Assembly (NCBI GenBank): GCA_009780185.1
Contig: WRAN01000001.1
Location: forward strand, 62,001 to 126,000
DNA: 64,000 bases
Source of the DNA: Defluviitaleaceae bacterium
Lineage (GTDB): Bacteria > Bacillota > Clostridia > Lachnospirales > WQUN01
Direction of reading: 5' to 3'
In this document: positions 25,361 through 34,444 of the stretch, piece by piece
Numbering within the stretch: the stretch's first letter is position 1
How the letters are laid out: each line of letters opens with the position of its first letter
Position numbers and translations under genes: made by a program
The notes under the pieces: model-generated
Database searches by the model: none
What the model was told of the DNA's origin: nothing
What the model saw: the letters and a program-made list of their open reading frames with translations, nothing else

Positions 25361-25399
25361 AAAAAACCGCCATATCATCTAATGATATAGCGGTTTTTT
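25361..25399. terminator. Terminator downstream of gap
   Basis: AAAAAACCGC-c-ATATCA and TGATATAGCGGTTTTTT form a strong stem with A and T flanks on either side. It ends 17 bases from the gap stop codon and can work in both directions. Confidence 0.9.
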
Positions 25400-25416
25400 G
25401 CTTCATTTATTTAATT

Positions 25417-26439
<1,023 letters not shown>

Positions 26440-26520
26440 CTAAAATTATAATTTAATTTTTCCAAAAACCAGTATATCACAAATTTACCCAATAGGACAT
26501 AAAATAAAACATAGACAAAC

Positions 26521-26550
26521 AGCCATTTCTTATATTTACAGGAAATGGCT
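26521..26550. repeat. Hairpin in leader of small membrane gene
   Basis: AGCCATTTC (26521-26529) and GAAATGGCT (26542-26550) form a perfect 9-base stem ending 17 bases before the next start codon. It may shape the leader of the small membrane gene and spoVM. Confidence 0.5.
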
Positions 26551-26567
26551 ACCGTGGAGGTAGAGCT

Positions 26568-26711
26568 ATGTTCAGGAAAAAGAGATTAATCGGACTTATA
26601 TGTTTCTTTGTAGGTGTAGGAATGATTATACAGTTTATGATGCCCACATGGGGATTTCTACTTGCCGCGGCGCTTATAATCATGGGTTTTTGGTATGTAT
26701 TCGCGAGGTGA
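26568..26711 (+). CDS. Small two-helix membrane protein (47 residues)
   Basis: ATG at 26568 with GGAGG seven bases ahead opens a 47-codon frame: MFRKKRLIGLICFFVGVGM, a second hydrophobic stretch (WGFLLAAALIIMGFWYVF) and a TGA at 26711. Two short membrane helices with a basic N-terminus are clear. No family is recognised. The stop lies inside the Shine-Dalgarno of the following spoVM gene, so the two are almost certainly co-expressed, suggesting a sporulation context. Confidence 0.7.
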   Translation: MFRKKRLIGLICFFVGVGMIIQFMMPTWGFLLAAALIIMGFWYVFAR

Positions 26712-26716
26712 GTGAT

Positions 26717-26800
26717 GTGAAGGATATGAAGATACGGGTAATAAAATTGCCTAGGTTTGTAGGAAATATTTTAAAGAGGATTTTAAGAGTTAGGGATTAA
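26717..26800 (+). CDS. spoVM: Stage V sporulation protein M (tiny SpoIVA anchor)
   Basis: The frame from GTG at 26717 (27 residues) or ATG at 26726 (24 residues) contains MKIRVIKLPRF and ends in a basic amphipathic helix. Bacillus SpoVM begins MKFYTIKLPKFLGG and has 26 residues; the ATG form aligns without gaps with Pro at position 9, the residue that bends the helix so that it recognises convex membrane. GAGGTGA lies five bases before the GTG, which may make that the used start. SpoVM recruits SpoIVA, encoded at 5291 here. The short amphipathic design and the conserved IKLPxF core make this a confident call. Confidence 0.88.
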   Translation: MKDMKIRVIKLPRFVGNILKRILRVRD

Positions 26801-26854
26801 GACCTTGAGGCTTTACACCAAACTCAATAAATTTTTAGAAAGTTCTAAACTTTA

Positions 26855-26897
26855 AATCACCGCTATAGGCTAAGCCAATGGTGGTGATTTGTATTTT
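26855..26897 (+). terminator. Terminator after spoVM
   Basis: AATCACC (26855-26861) pairs with GGTGATT (26883-26889), followed by TGTATTTT. The loop is long but the position, 55 bases after the spoVM stop, fits. Confidence 0.5.
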
Positions 26898-26904
26898 CGA
26901 GTAA

Positions 26905-27126
26905 ACTTCAGATGCCGATTATAAAAAGCTCATTGAAGAGTACGGCGAGGAAGTAACCAAGGATTATATCCAGCGACTAGATCAGCAAATTGCAAGTACC
27001 GGAAAACGATACCCTAATCATATGGCTACCATTAGAAAATGGATTCGCCAAGATACAGCCAAAGTAGCTACCCCAAAACAAAAATCCTCAGCAAAGCAAA
27101 GTCGTTTTATAAATTTCGACCAGTGA
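26905..27126 (+). pseudogene. C-terminal remnant of a phage/plasmid replication protein
   Basis: An open frame without a usable start encodes DYKKLIEEYGEEVTKDYIQR, then IRKWIRQD and the end SRFINFDQ. This is the C-terminal pattern of DnaD-like phage replisome organisers and related replication proteins (WIxxD, then a basic linker and RFxNF). Only about 73 residues remain, so it is a fragment of a decayed mobile element. Confidence 0.55.
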
Positions 27127-27204
27127 GAAAATGACTACTCCCTAAGTTAAGCAAAGGAACGTGATTATTTATTACATCAACTTAAATAAGGGGGTGCTTA
27201 AAAT

Positions 27205-27655
27205 ATGAAATAATAAAACAAATAGCTGACAAAATAGGAGCAACGAAACAAGCAGTATTCCATAGAATAAAACGCCCGCCACTATCAAACACTTTACAGT
27301 CTTTCACGTCAAAGCTTGACGGTGTTTTGATGGTATCATTTGACGGTGAAAGCCTTATAAAACAGGCTTTTAGTGCTGAGACCGGCAAGAAGAATAAAGT
27401 CTTAGATGTCTCAAAGAACCGTCAAAAGAAACACCTCTCTTTGACGGTGAAATTATTGAGGTACTAAAGAAAAACATAGAGGTATTGCAGTCACAATTGG
27501 AAATTGAGGATAGTCAGCTCGAAATTAAAGATAAACAAATTGCAGACTTAACGTCTGCATTAGTAAACGCTCAGCAATCAGCCACAGCCGCTCAAGCCCT
27601 TCATGTTGGCACTATGAGCCACTTGGCAATTCCAGAAGGAAAAAAACAGGAATAA
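27205..27655 (+). pseudogene. Frameshifted DUF536-type plasmid protein
   Basis: After GGGGGTG and an ATG at 27205 the frame stops at once (ATG AAA TAA), but the next frame reads EIIKQIADKIGATKQAVFHR, the DUF536 N-terminal helix-turn-helix. A second shift near 27450 continues as EIIEVLKKNIEVLQSQLEIE, a coiled coil ending PEGKKQE. Two single-base lesions explain the breaks. DUF536 proteins accompany plasmid replication genes in Firmicutes, agreeing with the remnant just upstream. Confidence 0.7.
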
Positions 27656-27777
27656 TCAATTGGTTGCTTGGGCGAAAATAATGCAATTTTTTGCATAAAT
27701 GTTAAAAAGATGCAAAATGAAGCGAGAGTAGCACATCTTTGCGTCACCTAAAAGATTTAGTTTGATTTATCTTATTG

Positions 27778-27807
27778 TTGACAGGATCATTTTGGTAATG
27801 ATAATAT
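27778..27807 (+). promoter_or_regulatory. Strong promoter of the secreted protein gene
   Basis: TTGACA at 27778-27783 and TAATAT at 27802-27807 (spacing 18; an overlapping GATAAT gives 16) lie about 75 bases ahead of the start codon at 27881. The -35 is a perfect consensus. Confidence 0.7.
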
Positions 27808-27880
27808 ATGTATTGCCTACATAATCCCTGTGAGTACAGATGATTAAGGCAAATATATTTCCTACTAAGGAGGAATCAAA

Positions 27881-29347
27881 ATGAAAAAGAAATTGGTATG
27901 TATTGTCCTTGTTATGATTTTTGTTTTGAGTACAGCAGTATTTGCATTTGCGAATGATTTTGGTTCATACGAGTATGGCATTAATGAGCAAACGGAAATA
28001 GACGCAGTTTTAGAAGAGATGGCAGCACTAGATGCAGGTACTACACTGGAAGAACTGGCAGAGATGGGTATTACACTAGAAGAATTGTTAGAAATAGATG
28101 CAGAAGTAGACGCCGTTCTCGGTGAAAATTATTCTGTAAACGAGAGAGGCGCTAGACATCAGCATTCTTTAATACAAGAGGGATTTATGACTGCAAGGGA
28201 TGGAAGTGTCATATATCCTGAATTCTATGGCGGATCTGCAATTGATTATGACGGTAAGCTGGTTGTCTTTATTGTAGAATCAGAATTAGAATATGCTCAC
28301 AATCACGATACAATAGGTTCTCTTTTAGATGCAGGATTGAGGTATAGATATGTTGAGTACTCATTTGAAGAATTGCTTTCCATCACGGATGAGATAGCAA
28401 GCACATCCTCTAGGCGAAACGATGAGCAGCAGTGTATATACTCATATAATGTAACGCTTGTTTTTCCAGATATATTCCTAAATAGAGTTGTCGTATATAT
28501 TGTTGAATATAACAATCAAATGATTGAAGGATTTAAAAGATATATTAGTGACTCACCTGCTGTGGTATTACAGCAAAGCGGCAGGATTACAATGGGAGGT
28601 GATTCTGAAAATACAACATTTCATTATAATGATGTGGATTGGAATTACAATAATAACTATTGGGACAATATATATCAGCAGGAAGGTATTATTCCGTTTA
28701 ATACGACGTTAAATACTGGCAGCTTGGTAAGAAGAAGGTATTTAACTGGCGGGGGAGACTACGCCACAGTAGGATTTAGGGTTAGGTGTGCACGGACTGG
28801 AACCAGCGGATTTTTAACAACTGCTGGTACAACATTTAGAACTGGAAATGATGTTATAGAAAGAGGGGTTGGTGGCAGGCAAGTTGGCAGAGTAAGATCA
28901 GCAATGTGGTTGTATGGGAGAAGTGGGCAAGGAGTACGGGGTGTAAATGCATCATTTGTTGAATTTACAGGGTCTAATCAAGTTTCGAATACTTTGCCAA
29001 ATGGATCTAATATTAATCCAAATCTGCCAGTTTCAATGCCAATAGTGGGAAATTGGGTTAATGCATACGGCGGAAGATCCGCTTCATTTTTAAGCGGAAA
29101 CATTATGACTAATCATGCCCGGCATATATATAGTGGACGCTACATGTATCAAATGACATATTTACGATCACAAACAGGAACAACTGCATCTGGTAATAGC
29201 GGGGGACCTGTGCTTACATCGGCAGGGAATCCAGTTGGTTTAATTTCGGGTGGCGATCCTGGTGGAGTTACTGTTCTGATGGTGCCACTATACAGGGTTC
29301 TTGATGTGTTTCGAATTAATAATCGCTATTACCTTATGAGGTTTTAA
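27881..29347 (+). CDS. Secreted chymotrypsin-like protein with lost catalytic residues
   Basis: The 488-residue protein has a signal peptide ending near AFA at 23-25. Residues about 40-230 form an acidic region without known domain; 290-488 read as a chymotrypsin-fold (S1) protease. The nucleophile motif GNSGGPV (S440) is intact. At the histidine position the usual TAGH reads TAGT (T317), and at the aspartate position the usual DAxFV reads NASFV (N356). If the alignment is right, it is an inactive binding protein. It is followed by a small secreted Cys-rich gene, possibly a partner. Confidence 0.75.
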   Translation: MKKKLVCIVLVMIFVLSTAVFAFANDFGSYEYGINEQTEIDAVLEEMAALDAGTTLEELAEMGITLEELLEIDAEVDAVLGENYSVNERGARHQHSLIQEGFMTARDGSVIYPEFYGGSAIDYDGKLVVFIVESELEYAHNHDTIGSLLDAGLRYRYVEYSFEELLSITDEIASTSSRRNDEQQCIYSYNVTLVFPDIFLNRVVVYIVEYNNQMIEGFKRYISDSPAVVLQQSGRITMGGDSENTTFHYNDVDWNYNNNYWDNIYQQEGIIPFNTTLNTGSLVRRRYLTGGGDYATVGFRVRCARTGTSGFLTTAGTTFRTGNDVIERGVGGRQVGRVRSAMWLYGRSGQGVRGVNASFVEFTGSNQVSNTLPNGSNINPNLPVSMPIVGNWVNAYGGRSASFLSGNIMTNHARHIYSGRYMYQMTYLRSQTGTTASGNSGGPVLTSAGNPVGLISGGDPGGVTVLMVPLYRVLDVFRINNRYYLMRF

Positions 29348-29424
29348 ATTATTTATTTGTAAAAAGCAAATAACTGCAAGTGAAATGGCTAACATATTGC
29401 TGGCCTAACTAAGGAGGAAGAAAA

Positions 29425-29817
29425 ATGAGAAGAAAAAAAATTATGTCTGTTTTGGTAGCAGTTGTAATGGTATTTGCGGCATTTCCTGCTTTATCTTTTG
29501 CTTCAGAACCCGTAAATAACGCGAGAGTAGCAGGGTATCAAGCATGTGATTATACATGTTGCGATATTATTTTACAGAGCTTAATAAGCTTCGAAAATGA
29601 TGAATATATTGATATTTCTCCATTGTCTACTTTTTGTACAGCTTTTAACGTGCCACATCAGTGGGGTGGATGGAGTAGCGTTAGTAATGTTCGTCATACT
29701 GTAAGGTGTGGTCAGCCTCTTGCATGCACCCTTGTTGTTACAAGGATTAGAACGTGCGGAAGATGTGGTGCCCGAAATCAAGAGCCGAGTGGCGAGTATG
29801 CGCATACCTGTCGTTAG
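29425..29817 (+). CDS. Secreted cysteine-rich small protein
   Basis: The 130-residue protein has a signal peptide (MRRKKIMSVLVAVVMVFAAF, cleavage near SFA) and nine cysteines in the mature part, among them CDYTCC and a C-terminal TCGRCG...HTC that could form a zinc ribbon or disulphide knot. Its Shine-Dalgarno is AAGGAGG. No family is recognised. It lies 77 bases after the protease-like gene, shares the same style of signal peptide and ends before a strong terminator, so the two probably form a secreted pair. Confidence 0.72.
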   Translation: MRRKKIMSVLVAVVMVFAAFPALSFASEPVNNARVAGYQACDYTCCDIILQSLISFENDEYIDISPLSTFCTAFNVPHQWGGWSSVSNVRHTVRCGQPLACTLVVTRIRTCGRCGARNQEPSGEYAHTCR

Positions 29818-29908
29818 TTGACTTCTTTGGATTTTTGAAGTGCAAATTGTTGTAAAGCAAAGCACCTGATTTAATTAACAAAGTCTAAGAACCATTCTAA
29901 GAAAAATA

Positions 29909-29946
29909 AAAGCCCCTTACGGTAGACTGTCCGTAAGGGGCTTTTT
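29909..29946 (+). terminator. Terminator after the secreted gene pair
   Basis: AGCCCCTTACGG and CCGTAAGGGGCT form a perfect 12-base stem with a short loop, followed by TTTTT. A-rich flank on the other side would also allow function on the minus strand. Confidence 0.93.
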
Positions 29947-29987
29947 AATGCGCTTCAACGATTTATTTTACTTTTTACTATATAAAC

Positions 29988-30005
29988 CCTAGAAACGATT
30001 CTAGG
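29988..30005. repeat. Palindrome, possible recombination half-site for the resolvase
   Basis: CCTAGAA-ACGA-TTCTAGG is a perfect 7-base inverted repeat, and a related TTCTAGAA occurs about 15 bases further on (near 30020). It sits 47 bases before the decayed resolvase gene. Serine resolvases bind such dyads (res subsites) near their own gene; this is an inference from position. Confidence 0.4.
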
Positions 30006-30051
30006 CCCCATTACGTCGATTCTAGAAGCATATAAGAAAGGAGGATGAGCC

Positions 30052-30648
30052 ACGCCCAAAATATACGGCTATGGAAGATGCAGCACCAATGACACAAAGC
30101 AGGACGTTGAACGTCAGCGGCGGGAGCTACTGGCAAGAGGAATAAACGATGAAGATATTTACATGGAGTATGCGATGGGAGCCAAATACAACCGGAAGGA
30201 ACTGAATAAAGTCCTAAGCCACATCAAGACCGGTGACACATTAATCTCCCTAGAAGTCTCCCGGCTAACCAGGTCACTAAAGCAGCTGTGCGACGTAATC
30301 GAGCTGGCGAAAGAGCGGCAGTTAAAACTGGTGATCGGCACCCTGATAATAGACTACACCGATCAGATCGATCCCATGACCGAGGCGATGCTTCAAATCA
30401 TAGGAGTATTCGCAGAGCTAGAGCGCAAAATGACAATCAAGTGGATTCATAGCGGCCTGGCCAATGCCAGGGCGAAAGGTATCCGGCTTGGCCGACCAGG
30501 GCTGGCGGCCAAAGACATTCCCAAAAAGGCCTTGGAGAAGTTCGCTTTATATAAATCCAGAGAACTCTCAAAAACAGACTAAGCAAAAGTATGCGAAATC
30601 TCTCGGCCAACTTTGTATAAATATATCGCCCTAATGACAGACGGTTAA
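30052..30648 (+). pseudogene. Serine recombinase (resolvase family) with ACG start and stop in the HTH
   Basis: The N-terminus KIYGYGRCSTNDTKQDVERQ carries the catalytic serine, and SLEVSRLTRSLKQL and ELERKMT follow as in Tn3-type resolvases. GGAGG is spaced seven bases from an ACG where ATG should be, and the frame has a stop just upstream, so there is no normal start. A TAA at 30580-30582 interrupts the C-terminal helix-turn-helix, which resumes as AKVCEISRPTLYKYIALM and ends at 30648. Two lesions indicate a recently decayed gene; an internal ATG at 30163 lacks the catalytic serine. Confidence 0.75.
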
Positions 30649-30686
30649 TTCCGGTCAGTAGTACCCCTTGCAAGAGAGGCCGCACC

Positions 30687-30878
30687 TCACCCCGGTGCGG
30701 CTGGTAGAAAAACATAAAAAAATAAAGGCATCCATGTTTCGTAAAGTTCTTTTGCAACTTCCGCTGTTGCCTTGAGGTGAATGTGAAGACGCACTATTTG
30801 GTCAGGCTCGTCCTCTTTTGGTTTCTTTGCCCATAACACCTCGTGCCTATATCTTTCCCTGAAAAGAATTCCCCCCAT
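30687..30878 (-). CDS. Small hypothetical protein (63 residues)
   Basis: The frame begins MGGILFRERYRHEVLWAKKP with an excellent AGGAGGA Shine-Dalgarno six bases ahead and continues IVRLHIHLKATAEVAKELYE before ending PLFFYVFLPAAPG. The hydrophilic centre looks like a folded small domain; the last 15 residues are out of character and may reflect a shifted or lost true end. It lies between the decayed resolvase and the RNase gene, in the position where many Clostridia have rplU. No family recognised. Confidence 0.5.
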   Translation of the reverse strand: MGGILFRERYRHEVLWAKKPKEDEPDQIVRLHIHLKATAEVAKELYETWMPLFFYVFLPAAPG

Positions 30879-30975
30879 GATTCCTCCTCATATAGCCATA
30901 AACGGCAAATACCCAACTAAACGAAAAAATAATGTTACTTTCCTGGTTTTATCATTATCATCAAAACTGATCAGC

Positions 30976-32166
30976 TTATATTTGGATTTGGCCCTTTCCT
31001 TTACAATTGGGGCAATCCTGTTCCAGCAGGCGAGATAATGGTTCCCTCGTTCTTCGCCTGGTCAATTGCACGAGGCCTAGTTCTGTTATACCTACCAGAT
31101 TTGTTTTTATTCGATCATATCTGATTTCGTTTGCTAAGGCACCCAATAAGGCACTTCTGTCACTCTCATACTTCATATCAATAAAGTCAACTATTATTAT
31201 CCCTGAAAGATTTCTGAGTACCAGTTGCCATGCAATTTCTGTTGCGGCTTCTAGGTTAGTTTTTAGTACTGTTTGGCGGAAATCTTTTTTTCCTGTGTAT
31301 CGGCCTGTGTTTACATCAATTACTACGCAAGCTTCGGTTTGTTCTATGGTTATAAAGCCGCCACAAGGCAGCTGGACGGTTTTTTTTAAGGCTGCTGAGA
31401 TTTGCGGAGTTATGTTGTTGGCATCTAAAAGAGGCCCACAGTCAGCGTTATCATAATCAAAGATGCGATTTTCCAAAGCTGGTGTTATATCAATAATGGC
31501 TTGTTTTACTTCAATAAAATCTAAACCACTAATCCATACCTCATCTAAGTCATCAGATATCATATCAGTAATTATCGGGGTAGATACGACTGCGGTATCA
31601 GGATAAATAAGCGCCGGGAAGGTAGAATACTCCGCTCGCGCTTTAATTTGCTGGTGCTGCCTGTGAAGTTGCTCCACTTCGGATTTTATGGTTTCAAGAT
31701 TAAGCCCTTCAGCATTAGTACGCACTATTACTCCAAAGCCCTTGGGTAGGGTCTTGATAGCTATCTTTCGCAGACGTTTCCGTTCTTTTTCGTCGGTGAT
31801 TTTTTGGGAAATGCCTATATCTTGGCGTATGCTTTCAAATAGAATTACACTGCGGCCTTTGTGCTTCAGCTCTTGGCCTACATATGCTCCTTTTTGGCCG
31901 GTTGGGTCTTTATATACTTGTACAAGGACGGGCTGGCCTTTTTTTAGATGGTTGGGTATGGCTATATTCATCATTGCGTTTTTGCCGGTGCCTATGTCTA
32001 CGAAGGCTAAATGACCCGGCAATATTACATCCAATCGGCCAAGAATAATTTGACCAACTAAAGACCCCTTTTCTAAGGGGTCTATATATATTTCTCTAAG
32101 TTTATTGTCTATGGTCAGGGCTGTATAAACTTGCCCTTTTTTATTTTCAAGAAATAAGCGTTTCAT
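30976..32166 (-). CDS. rng: Ribonuclease E/G family endoribonuclease
   Basis: The 396-residue protein has an N-terminal S1-type region (LGRLDVILPGHLAFVDIGTGKNA), the catalytic aspartates in VIDVNTGR and IIVDFIDMK and the zinc-link cysteines CPNCKGKG at the end. RNase G/E cleaves single-stranded RNA with 5' monophosphate preference and matures 16S rRNA in other bacteria. It overlaps the DUF2344 gene by 20 bases, the usual pairing in Clostridia. The ribosomal genes rplU-rpmA that usually follow are absent; decayed mobile DNA lies there instead. Confidence 0.94.
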   Translation of the reverse strand: MKRLFLENKKGQVYTALTIDNKLREIYIDPLEKGSLVGQIILGRLDVILPGHLAFVDIGTGKNAMMNIAIPNHLKKGQPVLVQVYKDPTGQKGAYVGQELKHKGRSVILFESIRQDIGISQKITDEKERKRLRKIAIKTLPKGFGVIVRTNAEGLNLETIKSEVEQLHRQHQQIKARAEYSTFPALIYPDTAVVSTPIITDMISDDLDEVWISGLDFIEVKQAIIDITPALENRIFDYDNADCGPLLDANNITPQISAALKKTVQLPCGGFITIEQTEACVVIDVNTGRYTGKKDFRQTVLKTNLEAATEIAWQLVLRNLSGIIIVDFIDMKYESDRSALLGALANEIRYDRIKTNLVGITELGLVQLTRRRTREPLSRLLEQDCPNCKGKGQIQI

Positions 32167-32797
32167 TTAGGGAAATCAGCCCCTTTTCTTTGTCTTGGCG
32201 GTATAAATCGTGACGTATTATAGAAGAGGTGGAAGTTTCTTGCCCTGTTAATAGCTTTGCCACGATTAAAGGGTTTAAAAATCGCCCGCTTCCGGCGGCT
32301 AAACGCAACATAACACCTGATTCATTTTCATATATATTGAAAATATCTAAACGAATATCGGTGTCTTTTATACCGCTTTTTGTTTTCTTTGGGATTACAA
32401 TGGCTTCCTGAGAAAGTAGGGGCTGAATGGTTTCTGGGTTTATTTCGGTGATAAGCTGATAATCCGCGACAGATACTAATGAAGCAGCACCTGAGCCTTC
32501 AAAGGGAATGGCTGTTTTGATATATAAGCCCTCGGGAATATTAGAGTTAAGCCTGGATATGATTTCTTCCGTCGATAGCTCCTGCTCAAGCACAATATCA
32601 GCATAGTCATTATTGCTGGTCATACCCAGTGGGAGCGGCAAAGCGAATGACAGCTGCATATGTGGATTGAAGCCCTGGGAATAGGCTATCGGAAGCTTTG
32701 CCCGGCGTATGGTTTGTTGAAATACTTTAAGAAAGTCGAGGTGACCTATGAAGCGTAGTGAACCGGATTTAGAAAAGCATAATCTTATTTTAGTCAA
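32147..32797 (-). CDS. DUF2344 (TIGR03936) radical SAM-associated protein
   Basis: The protein has 216 residues from a TTG at 32797, chosen because GGAGGAGG lies seven bases ahead and the protein then starts MTKIRLCFSKSGSLRFIGHL, the normal family start. SQGFNPHMQLSFALPLPLGM is the domain signature. In most Clostridia it follows or is fused to a B12-type radical SAM protein (TIGR03960); that partner is missing here. The function is unproven, with a tRNA or ribosome link suggested by its neighbours. Confidence 0.88.
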   Translation of the reverse strand: MTKIRLCFSKSGSLRFIGHLDFLKVFQQTIRRAKLPIAYSQGFNPHMQLSFALPLPLGMTSNNDYADIVLEQELSTEEIISRLNSNIPEGLYIKTAIPFEGSGAASLVSVADYQLITEINPETIQPLLSQEAIVIPKKTKSGIKDTDIRLDIFNIYENESGVMLRLAAGSGRFLNPLIVAKLLTGQETSTSSIIRHDLYRQDKEKGLISLNETLIS

Positions 32798-32819
32798 TCG
32801 GAATCCTCCTCCAACGCAG

Positions 32820-33563
32820 CTATCCCAGAGGGGTATGCGGTTTGTGTACGTATATAGCGGCAGAAAACGGGATGTCCTCATTCACATCCAAAACAACAAA
32901 ATCATCCACAACAAACCCAGCGGCAGTCATTTCGCTTATATAGTCTTCTTTATTCTTCCCTCTTGCGGGAACTAAAGGTATATTAACTGTATACTCCACG
33001 TCGTCATTGGTCACAGTGCGAGGGGATGGCGTTTCGTAATCGCTTCCCTCAATAGTGAGCCACTGCTCAAAGGAGTTTACCGGGCCACTATATGCATCTT
33101 CGCGATACACTTCCCTGAAAAACAGAGCCGGAGCACCTGGCTTCAATACCGATAGCATATTGGCAAGATATTTTTCTCTATCGGCATCCACTACAATCAT
33201 ATGAAGACCTGAGACATCCAAGGCTGCATCATATTTTCCGGGCGGACACTTGTTTACTAAATCCAACACCGAGACAGAAGGCTCCCTATAATAACCAGAT
33301 AAAACCTCCTTTGCCCGAGCCACCGCTGATGGAGAAACATCAAACCCATGATAGCGACACTCTAATTGCGTCAAAAATGTACCTACAGTACCTTCACCAC
33401 AAGCGAACTCTATAATTTTCTTCCTTCTCAAGCTACTATAAACAACCCACCTAGTAAGCGCCATTCGCAAAGCCTCATCACACGGTTGTTTCCCCCAAAT
33501 CTTTACACCAGCCTCATACACTGCCTTATACCGCTTTTCATACGCCAAATAATATGGTTCCAT
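32820..33563 (-). CDS. Class I SAM-dependent methyltransferase
   Basis: The protein has 247 residues from ATG at 33563, which has GGGAGG eight bases ahead; a TTG five codons earlier is less likely. Motif I is IEFACGEGTVGTFL, followed by GFDVSPSAVARAKEV, DAALDVSGLHMIV and LSVLKPGAPALFF. The substrate is not evident; the set resembles small-molecule or natural-product methyltransferases. It follows the TtcA-like gene by two bases, so they are co-translated. Confidence 0.85.
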   Translation of the reverse strand: MEPYYLAYEKRYKAVYEAGVKIWGKQPCDEALRMALTRWVVYSSLRRKKIIEFACGEGTVGTFLTQLECRYHGFDVSPSAVARAKEVLSGYYREPSVSVLDLVNKCPPGKYDAALDVSGLHMIVVDADREKYLANMLSVLKPGAPALFFREVYREDAYSGPVNSFEQWLTIEGSDYETPSPRTVTNDDVEYTVNIPLVPARGKNKEDYISEMTAAGFVVDDFVVLDVNEDIPFSAAIYVHKPHTPLG

Positions 33564-33565
33564 AC

Positions 33566-34405
33566 CTATCCCTCCCAATTATCCAAAAAATTAAACTCCT
33601 GTTCGCCTTTACGATACCCAAGCACAGTATCAATATTAACCCGATGTAGACTTGCAAAAATACTTGTTTCCACATCTTTATTATCCCGCTTTAACTGCTT
33701 TAAAAGCGCTTTAACCTCCTGGCGCTTTGACGCGCCGCCACTTGCGTCAAAAATATTGCAGTTCTCCGAAAGCGGACACGCGCATTGTATAAAGCTTAGC
33801 CCATTATATCTTGCCCAACTGATAATAGCCTCTTCATGTACACAATACATTGGCCGTATCAATTCCATTCCAGGATAATTTTTGCTTTTTAGCTTAGGCA
33901 TCATTGTACCAAACTCTGACCCGTAAAACATATTCATCAGCGCTGTTTCTATTACATCAGAAAAATGATGCCCTAGTGCAATTTTATTACACCCCAACTT
34001 TTGCGCGTGGGCATAAAGAAAACCCCGGCGCATCCTAGCGCAGAGGTAACAAGGGGAACGGTCTGTTTTAACCACCGTCTCAAATATATTAGATTCAAAA
34101 ATGGAAATAGGAATCTGGAGAGTTGAAGCATTGGCAATGATTTTCTGGCGATTAATTTCATTATACCCCGGATCCATTACAATAAATTTCAGCTCAAAAG
34201 GAAAAAGACTATACCGCTTAATAGCCTGCATAAGCTTAGCCAAAAGCATAGAATCCTTTCCCCCTGATATACATACAGCAATATGATCTCCTTCACTGAT
34301 AAGCTCATAACGTTTAAGCCCCTCAATAAAAGGCCGCCAGATACTTTTGCGAAACTTTTTACTGATACTCCGCTCGATACTTTCCAAAGCAGTAAGTGAT
34401 TTCAT
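33566..34405 (-). CDS. TtcA-type tRNA thiolation protein
   Basis: The 279-residue protein has the PP-loop SGGKDSM, a CYLCARMRRG cysteine pair for an iron-sulphur cluster and LGHHFSDVIETALMN; another cysteine pair sits near 205-212 (QCACPLSENC). This is the TtcA/TtuA group, which activates tRNA with ATP and adds sulphur (2-thiocytidine 32 in TtcA). The cysteine desulfurase upstream could supply sulphur. The actual tRNA position modified is unknown. Confidence 0.87.
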   Translation of the reverse strand: MKSLTALESIERSISKKFRKSIWRPFIEGLKRYELISEGDHIAVCISGGKDSMLLAKLMQAIKRYSLFPFELKFIVMDPGYNEINRQKIIANASTLQIPISIFESNIFETVVKTDRSPCYLCARMRRGFLYAHAQKLGCNKIALGHHFSDVIETALMNMFYGSEFGTMMPKLKSKNYPGMELIRPMYCVHEEAIISWARYNGLSFIQCACPLSENCNIFDASGGASKRQEVKALLKQLKRDNKDVETSIFASLHRVNIDTVLGYRKGEQEFNFLDNWEG

Positions 34406-34444
34406 TAACTTTCATCCTTTGCAGGCAGAACACTTGTATTACTT

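Noticed and set aside
26600-26716. 66-codon plus-strand frame that includes spoVM
   Set aside because: Its first part lies in another frame of the 47-residue membrane gene, has no ribosome site and reads as nonsense; only the spoVM end is real.
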